Below, one piece after another: positions 23,665 through 32,445 of a stretch of DNA of 64,000 nucleotides; positions within the stretch are counted from its first letter, which is position 1, and each line of letters begins with the position of its first letter. Location: NCBI RefSeq assembly GCF_004320525.1, contig NZ_SIHX01000004.1, positions 310,001 through 374,000 of the forward strand, written 5' to 3'. The DNA comes from Arthrobacter sp. S39 (GTDB lineage Bacteria > Actinomycetota > Actinomycetes > Actinomycetales > Micrococcaceae). The notes under the pieces were generated by a model. That model did not search any database, was not told the origin of the DNA, and saw only the letters and a list, made by a program, of their open reading frames with translations. The translations under genes were made by a program, and so were the position numbers.

Positions 23665-24357
23665 ATGGCAACAGTTATCCTCGTGCGGCATGGCCGCACC
23701 ACGGCCAATGCCGCCGGACTGCTGGCGGGTCGGGCGGCCGGCGTCAGTTTGGACCAGCTCGGGCGCGAGCAGGCAGCCTTGACCGGAGACCGGCTCGCGG
23801 TCGTGCACCTGGCTGGGGTGGTATCGAGCCCCCTCGAGCGTTGTCAGGAAACCGCTCGGCTCATTCTCGATCGCCAGGCTGGTAATCCCTTTGCTCCGAC
23901 CGACCCAGATCTCAACGAATGCGATTACGGCCAGTGGCAGGGCCGCATGCTTAGTGAGCTCGCCACCGAAAACCTGTGGTCTGCTGTACAGTCGCAGCCG
24001 TCCACAGTCGTTTTCCCGGGCGGTGAATCCATGGCGGCGATGCAGGCCCGGTCGGTAGCGGCAATCAGGCGCCACGATGCAGCGTTCGAAGCCAAGGACG
24101 GGCCGGGAGCCGTGTGGGTGGCAGTGACTCACGGCGACATCATCAAATCAATCCTCGCCGACGCGCTCGGTATGCACCTTGACCTGTTCCAGCGCATTAA
24201 CGTGGGCCCTGCCTCCGTATCGATCGTCCACTACGGTGCTGTTCGGCCGACCGTCCATGCAATGAACACCGACGCGGGCGATCTGTCCTGGCTGTCGAAG
24301 GGCATCAGCTCCGGCGATGCGCAGGTCGGCGGCGGCGCAGGGCAGAAGGCGCAGTAA
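23665..24357 (+). CDS. histidine phosphatase, MSMEG_4193 family
   Basis: 230 residues from ATG 23665. Catalytic RHG motif LVRHGRTTANAAG (His8), the second conserved segment LNECDYGQWQGRML, and VAVTHGDIIKSILADALG with the second catalytic His. The family (putative phosphomutase/phosphatase, TIGR03848) is nearly universal in actinobacteria and is found with DUF3090 and the SCO1664-type protein, as here (24382 and 24936). The usual fourth neighbour, mycothiol ligase mshC, is not within this window. Substrate unknown. First gene of a three-gene operon with 24-bp and overlapping junctions. Confidence 0.93.
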   Translation: MATVILVRHGRTTANAAGLLAGRAAGVSLDQLGREQAALTGDRLAVVHLAGVVSSPLERCQETARLILDRQAGNPFAPTDPDLNECDYGQWQGRMLSELATENLWSAVQSQPSTVVFPGGESMAAMQARSVAAIRRHDAAFEAKDGPGAVWVAVTHGDIIKSILADALGMHLDLFQRINVGPASVSIVHYGAVRPTVHAMNTDAGDLSWLSKGISSGDAQVGGGAGQKAQ

Positions 24358-24381
24358 ACCTCATGTGCTTAAAATACTGAC

Positions 24382-24936
24382 ATGCCCACACTTGTTCATG
24401 AGTTTGCCTGGCCTGACCGGGTCGTCATCGGCACCATCGGCGTTCCGGGGGCGCGCACGTTCTACCTGCAGGTTCGCTCAGGTAAACAAATCGTGAGCAT
24501 CGCACTGGAGAAGCAGCAGTCGGCTCAGCTCGCCGAGAAGATTGACGAAATCCTCGATCAGCTCATCACCCTCGAAGGCAACCCCTTCAGCGTTCCCACG
24601 GGGACTCCCATCGAACTCGTCGACAATGATCAGCTCGAGGCGGTCACGGAGCAATTTCGAACCGGGGCCATGACCTTAGGGTGGGACCCGACGACCGCGC
24701 AGGTGGTCATAGAGGCATACCCCATCACCGAAGTCGATGCTGATGACAACGTCGAATCACTGGCGGAGAACGGCGCTGATGTGCCCGAAATGTTACTGCT
24801 GCGGATGCCGGTTGGCACCGCCAGGGCATTCGCCAAGCGGACCCGGGAGGTGGTGGGCGCCGGGCGTCCGGCATGCCCGCTCTGCGGTTATCCCGTGGAC
24901 GCCGACGGGCACGTCTGCACCGTGCCCGAGGTCTGA
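24382..24936 (+). CDS. DUF3090 family protein
   Basis: 184 residues. Full match to the actinobacterial DUF3090 family (TIGR03847): N-terminal HEFAWPDRVVIGTIGVPGAR and FYLQVRSGKQIVSIALEKQQ, central FRTGAMTLGWDPT, then LLLRMPVGTARAFAKRTREV and a C-terminal zinc ribbon CPLCGYPVDADGHVC (C-x2-C ... H-x-C). Function unknown. It lies between a histidine phosphatase and a kinase-fold protein; its stop overlaps the next start by one base (TGATG), so the last two are translationally coupled and their products probably act together. Confidence 0.93.
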   Translation: MPTLVHEFAWPDRVVIGTIGVPGARTFYLQVRSGKQIVSIALEKQQSAQLAEKIDEILDQLITLEGNPFSVPTGTPIELVDNDQLEAVTEQFRTGAMTLGWDPTTAQVVIEAYPITEVDADDNVESLAENGADVPEMLLLRMPVGTARAFAKRTREVVGAGRPACPLCGYPVDADGHVCTVPEV

Positions 24937-25700
24937 TGCCGGCACCCGACCTGCTGACTGGCGAACTGATCCTCATTGGGCGCATCACGACGGCGTCGAA
25001 CGCCACCTTTGTGGGCAGCATCGGCGACACCACGGTCGTTTATAAGCCGATAGCCGGCGAGAAACCGCTGTGGGACTTTCCTGATGGCTTCCTTGCCCAC
25101 CGGGAGGTAGCCGCCTACCTGGTTTCGGAGGTCCTCCGCTGGAACGTTGTGCCACGCACCTGGCTGCGGGACGGTCCATTAGGTAAAGGAATGGTGCAGC
25201 TGTGGCAGGAATCAGACCCCGACCAGAATGCAGTGGAACTCATTGCGACGGAAGTACCGGAGACCGGGTGGAAACAAGTCCTTGAGGGTCAGGATGAGTC
25301 CGGACGGACGGTCGCCCTTGTCCACGAGGACTCTCCGGCGCTCAGACGCATGGCGGTGTTCGACGCCGTCGTGAACAACGCCGACCGCAAAGGCAATCAC
25401 GTCCTGGCCATGAAGGACGGACACCGGCACGGCGTGGACCACGGGCTCACCTTTCACCGGGACCACAAGCTGCGCACTGTGCTGTGGGGGTGGCTGGGCG
25501 ACAAACTGACCACCGAGGAACTTGCGGGCATCGATCGTGTCAGCGAAGGACTGCACGGTGAGCTGGGCCGAAACCTGGCGGACCTGCTCAGCGGCGAAGA
25601 AATCGCTTCGCTCACTGCACGCTGCACACGGTTGCGGTCGGCACGGCAGTTTCCGGCCCCGAGTGGTGACATGCCCGCGGTGCCTTGGCCGCTGTTCTAA
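24936..25700 (+). CDS. SCO1664 family kinase-fold protein
   Basis: 254 residues from the ATG at 24936 overlapping the DUF3090 stop. It fits TIGR03843 (SCO1664 family), distantly related to phosphatidylinositol 3/4-kinase-type folds: TTVVYKPIAGEKPLWDFPDG near the N-terminus supplies a Lys like the ATP-binding Lys; DAVVNNADRKGNHVLAM carries a catalytic-loop-like D-x2-N/D-R-K-x2-N pattern; and HGVDHGLTFHRDHKL supplies the metal-binding Asp. It may phosphorylate a small molecule or protein, opposed by the phosphatase at 23665; this pairing is inference. A terminator hairpin follows at 25718. Confidence 0.92.
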   Translation: MPAPDLLTGELILIGRITTASNATFVGSIGDTTVVYKPIAGEKPLWDFPDGFLAHREVAAYLVSEVLRWNVVPRTWLRDGPLGKGMVQLWQESDPDQNAVELIATEVPETGWKQVLEGQDESGRTVALVHEDSPALRRMAVFDAVVNNADRKGNHVLAMKDGHRHGVDHGLTFHRDHKLRTVLWGWLGDKLTTEELAGIDRVSEGLHGELGRNLADLLSGEEIASLTARCTRLRSARQFPAPSGDMPAVPWPLF

Positions 25701-25717
25701 GGGTGTCCATGTACACG

Positions 25718-25748
25718 AATGCCCCGCACGCTTGGCGTACGGGGCATT
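25718..25748. terminator. bidirectional terminator hairpin
   Basis: Arms AATGCCCCG and CGGGGCATT, extended by inner ACGC/GCGT pairs, lie between the convergent SCO1664-type gene (stop 25700) and nrdF (stop 25776). Confidence 0.7.
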
Positions 25749-25775
25749 ACAAGGCCGAGGAGGCATCCTGAACGA

Positions 25776-26783
<1,008 letters not shown>

Positions 26784-26789
26784 TTAAGC

Positions 26790-26821
26790 GTACGACGGCG
26801 GGCGGGCGCCCGCCGTCGTAC
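26790..26821 (-). other. 15-bp perfect hairpin between nrdE and nrdF
   Basis: Arms GTACGACGGCGGGCG and CGCCCGCCGTCGTAC with a 2-nt loop lie 20 nt after the nrdE stop. In the direction of transcription it is followed by CGCTTAACTTC, not a true T-run, so it may be an mRNA-stabilising or partial terminator element that sets the NrdE:NrdF ratio. Confidence 0.6.
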
Positions 26822-26841
26822 CGTCCAGATTTAGTTGAAGA

Positions 26842-29046
26842 TTAAAGCATGCAGCTGACGCAGTTGTCCACCTCCGTCCCTTCCAGCGCGAGCTGGCGGA
26901 GACGGATGTAGTAGATGGTCTTGATGCCCTTCTTCCAGGCGTAGATCTGCGCCCGGTTGATGTCGCGCGTGGTGGCGGTGTCCTTGAAGAACAGCGTCAG
27001 GGACAGGCCCTGGTCCACGTGCTGGGTGGCAGCGGCGTAGGTGTCGATGACCTTCTCGTAGCCGAGCTCGTACGCGTCCTGGTAGTACTCCAGGTTGTCG
27101 TTGGTCAGGTACGGCGCCGGGTAGTACACGCGGCCCAGCTTGCCTTCCTTGCGGATCTCAATCTTGGACGCCACCGGGTGGATCGAGGAGGTGGAGTTGT
27201 TGATGTAGGAGATCGAGCCCGTCGGCGGGACGGCCTGGAGGTTCTGGTTGTAGATGCCGTGCTCCATGACGGAAGCCTTCAGCTCGCGCCAGTCATCCTG
27301 CGTGGGGATGTGGATGTTCTTGAACAGCTCCGCAACCTTCGCGGTCTGCGGAACCCATTCCTGCTCGGTGTACTTGTCGAAGAACTCACCCGAGGCGTAC
27401 TTGGACTTCTCGAAGCCGCCGAAAGTCTGCCCGGTCTGGATTGCCAGCAGGTTGGAGGCGCGGACCGCGTGGAACACCACCGAGTAGAAGTAGATGTTGG
27501 TGAAGTCCAGGCCCTCTTCGGAGCCATAGTGGACCCGCTCGCGGGCCAGGTAGCCGTGCAGGTTCATCTGGCCCAGGCCGATGGCGTGGCTCTGGTCGTT
27601 GCCGCGGGCGATGGATGGCACCGAGGTGATGTTGGACATGTCCGACACTGCGGACAGCGAGCGGATGGCCGTCTCGATGGTCAGGCCGAAGTCCGGGCTG
27701 TCCATGGCCTTGGCGATGTTCAGCGAACCCAGGTTGCAGGAGATGTCCTTGCCGGTCTCGTCGTAGGACAGGTCATCGTGGTACGTGGTGGGCTGGGAAA
27801 CCTGGAGGATCTCCGAGCACAGGTTGGACATGATGATCTTGCCGTCGATCGGGTTTTCCCGGTTCACGGTGTCCTCGAACATGATGTACGGGTAGCCGGA
27901 CTCGAACTGGATCTCGGCGAGGGTCTGGAAGAACTCGCGCGCCTTGATCTTGGTCTTCTTGATCCGGGAATCGTCCACCATCTCGTAGTACTTCTCGGTG
28001 ACCGAGACGTCGGAGAACGGCATGCCGTAGACGCGCTCGACGTCGTACGGGGAGAACAGGTACATGTCCTCGTCCTTCTTGGCCAGCTCGAACGTGATGT
28101 CCGGGATGACAACGCCCAGCGAGAGGGTCTTGATGCGGATCTTCTCATCCGCGTTCTCGCGCTTGGTGTCCAGGAAGCGGTAGATGTCCGGGTGGTGAGC
28201 GTGCAGGTACACGGCGCCGGCACCCTGACGGGCACCGAGCTGGTTGGCGTAGGAGAAGCTGTCCTCGAGGAGCTTCATCACGGGGATGACGCCGGAGGAC
28301 TGGTTCTCGATCTGCTTGATCGGGGCGCCGACCTCGCGGATGTTGGTCAGCGCGAACGCCACGCCGCCGCCGCGCTTGGACAGCTGAAGAGCGGAGTTGA
28401 TGGACCGGCCGATCGACTCCATGTTGTCTTCGATGCGGAGCAGGAAGCAGGAGACCAGCTCGCCGCGCTGGCGCTTGCCGGCGTTCAGGAACGTGGGGGT
28501 GGCCGGCTGGAAGCGGCCTTCGATGATCTCGTCCACCATCTGCAGGGCGAGCTTCTCGTCGCCGCGGGCCAGGTGCAGGGCCACCATGCAGACGCGGTCC
28601 TCGTAGCGCTCCAGGAAGCGGTTGCCGTCGAACGTCTTCAGTGTGTAGGACGTGTAGAACTTGAACGCGCCCAGGAACGTCTCGAAGCGGAACTTCTTCT
28701 TGTACGCGCGGTTGTAGAGCTCGCGGATGAAGTTCATCGTGTACTGGTCGAGGGTTTCGCGCTCGTAGTACTGGTTCTTCACCAGGTAGTCGAGCTTCTC
28801 TTCCAGGTCATGGAAGAACACGGTGTTGTTGTTCACGTGCTGCAGGAAGTACTGGTGCGCGGCCTCGCGGTCAGCCTCGAACTGGATCTCGCCGTTGGGG
28901 CCGTACAGGTTCAGCATCGCGTTCAGCTCGTGATAGCCCAGCCCCTTGTAGGCGGCCGGCATCTCGGGCTTTTCGACGGCGGCACCCGCGCGGGTGCCCT
29001 GGCCTTCGGCCCTGGTTACTTCTGTATCTGCGACAGTCGTGTCCAA
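26842..29046 (-). CDS. nrdE: class Ib ribonucleotide reductase alpha subunit NrdE
   Basis: About 734 residues. NrdE reduces ribonucleoside diphosphates to deoxyribonucleotides. The sequence follows the family throughout, e.g. [57 protein letters not shown] (active-site Cys), [32 protein letters not shown] and the tail CVSCML, whose CxxC is re-reduced by NrdH. The start is uncertain: TTG 29046 overlaps nrdI by 31 nt and gives a length like mycobacterial NrdE; ATG 28962 is an alternative with 706 residues. Neither has a strong ribosome binding site. Open frames on the opposite strand here are shadows. Confidence 0.95.
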   Translation of the reverse strand: MDTTVADTEVTRAEGQGTRAGAAVEKPEMPAAYKGLGYHELNAMLNLYGPNGEIQFEADREAAHQYFLQHVNNNTVFFHDLEEKLDYLVKNQYYERETLDQYTMNFIRELYNRAYKKKFRFETFLGAFKFYTSYTLKTFDGNRFLERYEDRVCMVALHLARGDEKLALQMVDEIIEGRFQPATPTFLNAGKRQRGELVSCFLLRIEDNMESIGRSINSALQLSKRGGGVAFALTNIREVGAPIKQIENQSSGVIPVMKLLEDSFSYANQLGARQGAGAVYLHAHHPDIYRFLDTKRENADEKIRIKTLSLGVVIPDITFELAKKDEDMYLFSPYDVERVYGMPFSDVSVTEKYYEMVDDSRIKKTKIKAREFFQTLAEIQFESGYPYIMFEDTVNRENPIDGKIIMSNLCSEILQVSQPTTYHDDLSYDETGKDISCNLGSLNIAKAMDSPDFGLTIETAIRSLSAVSDMSNITSVPSIARGNDQSHAIGLGQMNLHGYLARERVHYGSEEGLDFTNIYFYSVVFHAVRASNLLAIQTGQTFGGFEKSKYASGEFFDKYTEQEWVPQTAKVAELFKNIHIPTQDDWRELKASVMEHGIYNQNLQAVPPTGSISYINNSTSSIHPVASKIEIRKEGKLGRVYYPAPYLTNDNLEYYQDAYELGYEKVIDTYAAATQHVDQGLSLTLFFKDTATTRDINRAQIYAWKKGIKTIYYIRLRQLALEGTEVDNCVSCML

Positions 29047-29573
29047 AACGTGTCCAATCCATTGTTGACGCGGGCAACGTCGTCTGGCGTGCCCATAAGT
29101 TCGAAGCGGTAAAGCCTGGGGATTTTGCATTTGGCGGAGATGATGTCCGCAGCCATGCAGTAGTTGTCCCCGAAGTTTGTGTTGCCTGCACCGATGACGC
29201 CGCGGATCAGTTTCCTGTTCTGCGGGTTGTTCAGAAAGCGGATGACCTGTTTGGGCACCGATCCTTCGCCGCCGGTGCCGCCGTACGTCGGCAGCACCAG
29301 CACAAACGGCCTGGCGGCGAGAAGGGGTGCGTCCTTCGGGTAAAGCGGGATCCGGGCCAGCTCGCGGCCGAGCTTCGCAACGAAGCGGCTGGTGTTCTCG
29401 GAGGTGGAGGAAAAATAGATGAGCTGGCTTTGCGTGGTGACCGGCTCCGGCGGAACCGCCTGGGCCTCACCGTCGTCATCCCGGCCGGCGCGCTGAGCCG
29501 CGTCAACGGGATTGTCGGTTTCACCTGTCGCGGTGAAGGAAGCCCCGGCTGTTGCCAGTGCCACGGGAGTCAC
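29016..29573 (-). CDS. nrdI: NrdI flavodoxin-like protein
   Basis: 185 residues. NrdI carries FMN and supplies oxidant for assembling the Mn2-tyrosyl cofactor of NrdF. The core begins [19 protein letters not shown] (phosphate-binding loop), then [20 protein letters not shown] and [20 protein letters not shown]. The N-terminal ~45 residues are an unconserved extension; the start could be GTG 29573 or GTG 29564, the latter better placed behind GAGG. Its 3' end overlaps the nrdE frame. Confidence 0.95.
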   Translation of the reverse strand: MTPVALATAGASFTATGETDNPVDAAQRAGRDDDGEAQAVPPEPVTTQSQLIYFSSTSENTSRFVAKLGRELARIPLYPKDAPLLAARPFVLVLPTYGGTGGEGSVPKQVIRFLNNPQNRKLIRGVIGAGNTNFGDNYCMAADIISAKCKIPRLYRFELMGTPDDVARVNNGLDTFWTRLSQIQK

Positions 29574-29617
29574 CTCAGCTGCATCGAAGGTTGCCTGACG
29601 GCAGGAAAAATGAGGCC

Positions 29618-29863
29618 CTAGGCCACGGAGGAAACAGCGGAGAGTGCCAGTTCCTCGATCTTGTCCGGGCGGAATCCTGACCAGTGGTCCTGGTCGGTGA
29701 CCACAACAGGAGCCTGCATGTAGCCCAGTGCCTTCAGGCGCTCAAGGGCCTCGGCGTCCTGGGAGATGTCCACGCTCTGGTAGGTGATGCCCTTTTTATC
29801 CAGTGCACGGTATGTTGCGTTGCACTGAACACAAGCCGGCTTTGTGTAAACCGTAACGGTCAT
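29618..29863 (-). CDS. nrdH: NrdH glutaredoxin-like redoxin
   Basis: 81 residues. Small thioredoxin-fold protein that delivers electrons to NrdE. The active site is CVQC (Cys11, Cys14), where many NrdH proteins have CVQC/CMQC, and the conserved specificity motif WSGFRPDKI is at the C-terminal end, with APVVV (cis-Pro) before it. First gene of the nrdHIEF operon; probable NrdR boxes lie about 155-210 bp upstream of its ATG. Confidence 0.97.
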   Translation of the reverse strand: MTVTVYTKPACVQCNATYRALDKKGITYQSVDISQDAEALERLKALGYMQAPVVVTDQDHWSGFRPDKIEELALSAVSSVA

Positions 29864-30016
29864 GGTCCCTGTCCCCTTTGTCGAAATATCGCTCTTCTTA
29901 GGCGGGCCGTTCCGAACTGGAATCCATGTCCGTTACTGCCCTGGCCTGCATGCCGCTTCCGCGGCCCGTCTACAGTTTGATGTCCTGCGCTGGTGTCCCG
30001 CTCAAGCTGTATGTAG

Positions 30017-30032
30017 ATACTACATGTAGTGC
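30017..30032. promoter_or_regulatory. NrdR box 1 candidate
   Basis: ATACTACATGTAGTGC contains the perfect 12-bp palindrome ACTACATGTAGT and agrees at most positions with the NrdR consensus (ACAC-W-ATATAT-W-GTGT). It lies upstream of nrdH, where NrdR-dATP/ATP would repress the operon. Confidence 0.65.
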
Positions 30033-30059
30033 AGAGAGCTCTCCGGAACCCCAAGATGA

Positions 30060-30075
30060 TGTATTACAAGTATGT
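30060..30075. promoter_or_regulatory. NrdR box 2 candidate
   Basis: TGTATTACAAGTATGT is a weaker inverted repeat of similar base content, centred 43 bp from box 1, i.e. about four helical turns. NrdR sites usually come as helically phased pairs; the match of this second box to consensus is only moderate. Confidence 0.4.
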
Positions 30076-30253
30076 CATTTAATGCACTTTTAATCCACAG
30101 GCAGACCCCCGCAAAATGTCCGGAAATCCGCTGATTTCGGGGACGAAATCCACACCCTGTGGAGTACTTAGCCACAATTAACCGTCAGCGTGTCGCTCCG
30201 TGGACGGCGTGTCGCGCCTGGTGCCGGGGCCCCTATATGTTGTGTCCGGCACA

Positions 30254-30290
30254 CAAAAAGGGGCCCCGAAGTGATCTTCGGAACCCCTTA
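30254..30290 (-). terminator. rho-independent terminator of the CFA-like operon
   Basis: AAGGGG...CCGAAG-TGAT-CTTCGG...CCCCTT forms a 12-pair stem with a small internal bulge, followed by TTTTT in the minus direction, 54 bp after the stop of the 30344 gene. Confidence 0.85.
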
Positions 30291-30343
30291 AGGTGACCAA
30301 GCCCACGGACATTTGGGCAGGGTCGGCGTTGATTGGCAAAAAA

Positions 30344-31717
30344 CTAGAGCTGTGCCTCCCGGCGGTCCAGCACAATCTGCTGCACGTCCAGGTAGCCCGA
30401 CTGGAAACCTGCCCGCGAGTAGCAGAGGTAGAAGAGCCACATCCGCTGGAACACCGCGTCAAAGCCCAGCTCGCCCACTTCTGGCGATCGGGCCATAAAC
30501 CGCTCCTCCCAGAGCCGCAGGGTCGCCGCGTAGTGATCGCCCATGCCCATCCGTTCCCGGACACGGAGCGTGGTGTGCTGCTGCGTCACGCCCTCGATGG
30601 CGCGTACCGACGGCAGGAACCCGCCGGGGAAGATGTACTTGTGGACCCAGGTGTACGCATTGCGCGTGGCGAGCATGCGCCCGTGCGGCATGGTGATGGC
30701 CTGGATGGCCACCTTTCCGCCGGGCGCAAGGACGCGGTCGATCGTCTGGAAGTAGATCGGCCAGTACTCGTAGCCCACGGCCTCGACCATCTCAACGGAC
30801 ACAACGGCGTCGAACTCGCCCTCCACGGCCCGGTAGTCCTGCAGGGCAACGGTCACCCGGCCCGCATGGCCGGCGGCGGCGATCCGCTCCTGGGCCAGGG
30901 CCTGCTGTTCGCTGGACAGCGTGACGCTGTACACGGTGGCGCCGCGCGCGGCTGCCCGCAGGGCCAACTCCCCCCAGCCCGTGCCGATTTCCAGCACCCG
31001 GGTTCCGTCGGCCACGCCGGCCTTGTCCAGCAGCCTGTCGATCTTGGCCTGCTGGGCCTCCGCCAGCGCTTCCCATGGCACGGACGTCAGGGCTCCGGCG
31101 TCCGCGGGAAACAGCGCCGACGAGTAGCTCATGGTGCTGTCCAGGAAGTTCGAGAACAGCTCGTTGGAGAGGTCGTAGTGCCGCGAGATGTTGCTGCGGG
31201 TGTTCTGCTCGTCGTTGCGCTCCTGCCGCGGCGTCCGTGGCAGGTAGAGGGTCCGGAGCTTCTGCAGCGGGGTGGGGATCAAGGTGTCCACGGATGCCGC
31301 GAAGACCTCCAGCACACCCGCAAGATCCGAGGCCTCCCAGTCCCCGGCCATAAATGACTCGCCGAGTCCGATCAGGCCGTTGTCCCCGATCCGTGCCTCG
31401 AACGCTTCGGGCCTGGCCATGGTCATGACGGGCGCGTCGGGGCCGCCGGTGCCAAGGACCGAACCGTCCGGGTAGGACACCCGCAGGGGCAGCCGGCGGA
31501 CGGCCGCCTTGAAGAGCAATCCCGCGGCCTTGCCCGCCACCAGGGCCCTGGTGCCCGACGGCGGCTGGGCAACCCCGGGCCAGACGTCAGGGTCGATGGT
31601 GGCCGGGGCTGCCGGTACCCCGGCTCCGTTCCAGTCCGTCACCGGGTGCCGGGTGGCTGGCTTCGCAGTGGCAACCTCCGCGGCAGCAGCTGTTCCGTTC
31701 TCATCGGTCATTGTCAT
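30344..31717 (-). CDS. cyclopropane-fatty-acyl-phospholipid synthase-like methyltransferase
   Basis: 457 residues. A SAM-dependent lipid methyltransferase of the CFA synthase family: RSNISRHYDLSNELFSNFLD, TMSYSSALFPADAG, the SAM-binding motif VLEIGTGWGELALRAAARG, SVEMVEAVGYEYWPIYFQTI, and C-terminal YFPGG-like IFPGGFLPSVRAI. It should act on double bonds of membrane phospholipid acyl chains. It is the last gene of a three-gene operon with ATGA overlaps to DUF1365 and a FAD oxidoreductase, a layout known from pathways making cyclopropane, methylated or furan fatty acids. A paralogue is at 54519. A terminator follows at 30254. Confidence 0.93.
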   Translation of the reverse strand: MTMTDENGTAAAAEVATAKPATRHPVTDWNGAGVPAAPATIDPDVWPGVAQPPSGTRALVAGKAAGLLFKAAVRRLPLRVSYPDGSVLGTGGPDAPVMTMARPEAFEARIGDNGLIGLGESFMAGDWEASDLAGVLEVFAASVDTLIPTPLQKLRTLYLPRTPRQERNDEQNTRSNISRHYDLSNELFSNFLDSTMSYSSALFPADAGALTSVPWEALAEAQQAKIDRLLDKAGVADGTRVLEIGTGWGELALRAAARGATVYSVTLSSEQQALAQERIAAAGHAGRVTVALQDYRAVEGEFDAVVSVEMVEAVGYEYWPIYFQTIDRVLAPGGKVAIQAITMPHGRMLATRNAYTWVHKYIFPGGFLPSVRAIEGVTQQHTTLRVRERMGMGDHYAATLRLWEERFMARSPEVGELGFDAVFQRMWLFYLCYSRAGFQSGYLDVQQIVLDRREAQL

Positions 31718-32445
31718 TGAACTGCCTCCTGTGAGGGGTGGTGTGGCTTTTTGACGACGGGCAGGCGTTTTGCCCAGAGTCTAACGCCCTGGATTCTGAT
31801 CAGGGCGGATACCAGCAGCGGCGCCGCCGGGACGGCCGCTGCCGCTGCGAGGATGTTTTTGATGGTGGCCGGGTGCCGTTCACCATCCATGGTGGCGATG
31901 AACGGCCGGTGTCCGTCCCGCTCCAGCACGATAGAGACGGCCAGCCGTTCGCCCGGTGCGGGCAGCTTCATCCGGTACTGCCCGTCAAGGTCGTTGAACG
32001 GTGAAACGTAGAAGGCCTTGGGCACGCTGGCCCGGCCGGAGGGATCTGTCTCCAGGACGTAGCAGTGGCGTTCGCCGTAGGTGTTGTGGACTTCGGCAAC
32101 GACGCACTGCAGGTCCCCGGACTGCCGGTAGCACCAGAAGAGCGTGAGGGGGTTGAAGACGTGACCGAAGACCCGGGCGCTGGTCAGCATCCGGATGGCC
32201 CCGCCGTCGGGCTCCATTCCCCGGGTCCGGAGGAACCGCTCAACATTGGCGCGGATGGTTGCCGACGGGTCACCGAGGTGGTCCCCGGCACGGAAGACGG
32301 CCAGCGGCCGTAACAGCAGCGGCAGGCGCGGCAGCCGGTCAACGTCAACGAACCAGCTGTAGCTGCGGTACGTGAAGGCGTTCTTCAACGGGGTCTGCCG
32401 CACATGGGAAATCGAGGTGCGGTAGATGGCTGCAGTGGAAGTCAT
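31714..32445 (-). CDS. DUF1365 family protein
   Basis: 243 residues. The DUF1365 family is repeatedly found with CFA-synthase-like methyltransferases and flavin amine oxidase-like proteins. Conserved segments: IYRTSISHVRQTPLKNAFTY, YSWFVDVDRLPRLP, GHVFNPLTLFWCYR, EVHNTYGERHCYVL, KAFYVSPFNDLDGQYRM. Biochemical role unknown; a part in modified fatty acid formation is suggested by context. Overlaps both neighbours by 4 nt, implying tight translational coupling. Confidence 0.93.
   Translation of the reverse strand: MTSTAAIYRTSISHVRQTPLKNAFTYRSYSWFVDVDRLPRLPLLLRPLAVFRAGDHLGDPSATIRANVERFLRTRGMEPDGGAIRMLTSARVFGHVFNPLTLFWCYRQSGDLQCVVAEVHNTYGERHCYVLETDPSGRASVPKAFYVSPFNDLDGQYRMKLPAPGERLAVSIVLERDGHRPFIATMDGERHPATIKNILAAAAAVPAAPLLVSALIRIQGVRLWAKRLPVVKKPHHPSQEAVQ

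Larger units (their letters stand above)
29864..30343. other. intergenic region upstream of nrdH, no gene seen
   Basis: 480 bp with no supported coding frame. It holds the nrd promoter region with two NrdR-box-like palindromes (30017-30032, 30060-30075), an A/T-richer stretch near 30055-30180, and the terminator of the lipid-modification operon at 30254-30290. Just inside the terminator a short repeat TTGTGT-N5-ACACAA lies near 30238-30255. Confidence 0.6.

Noticed and set aside
27019..29112. A 697-residue open frame on the plus strand opposite nrdE
   Set aside because: It is the antisense shadow of a highly conserved gene in high-GC DNA; its translation is low-complexity (Val/Leu/Gly/Asp-rich) and matches no family.
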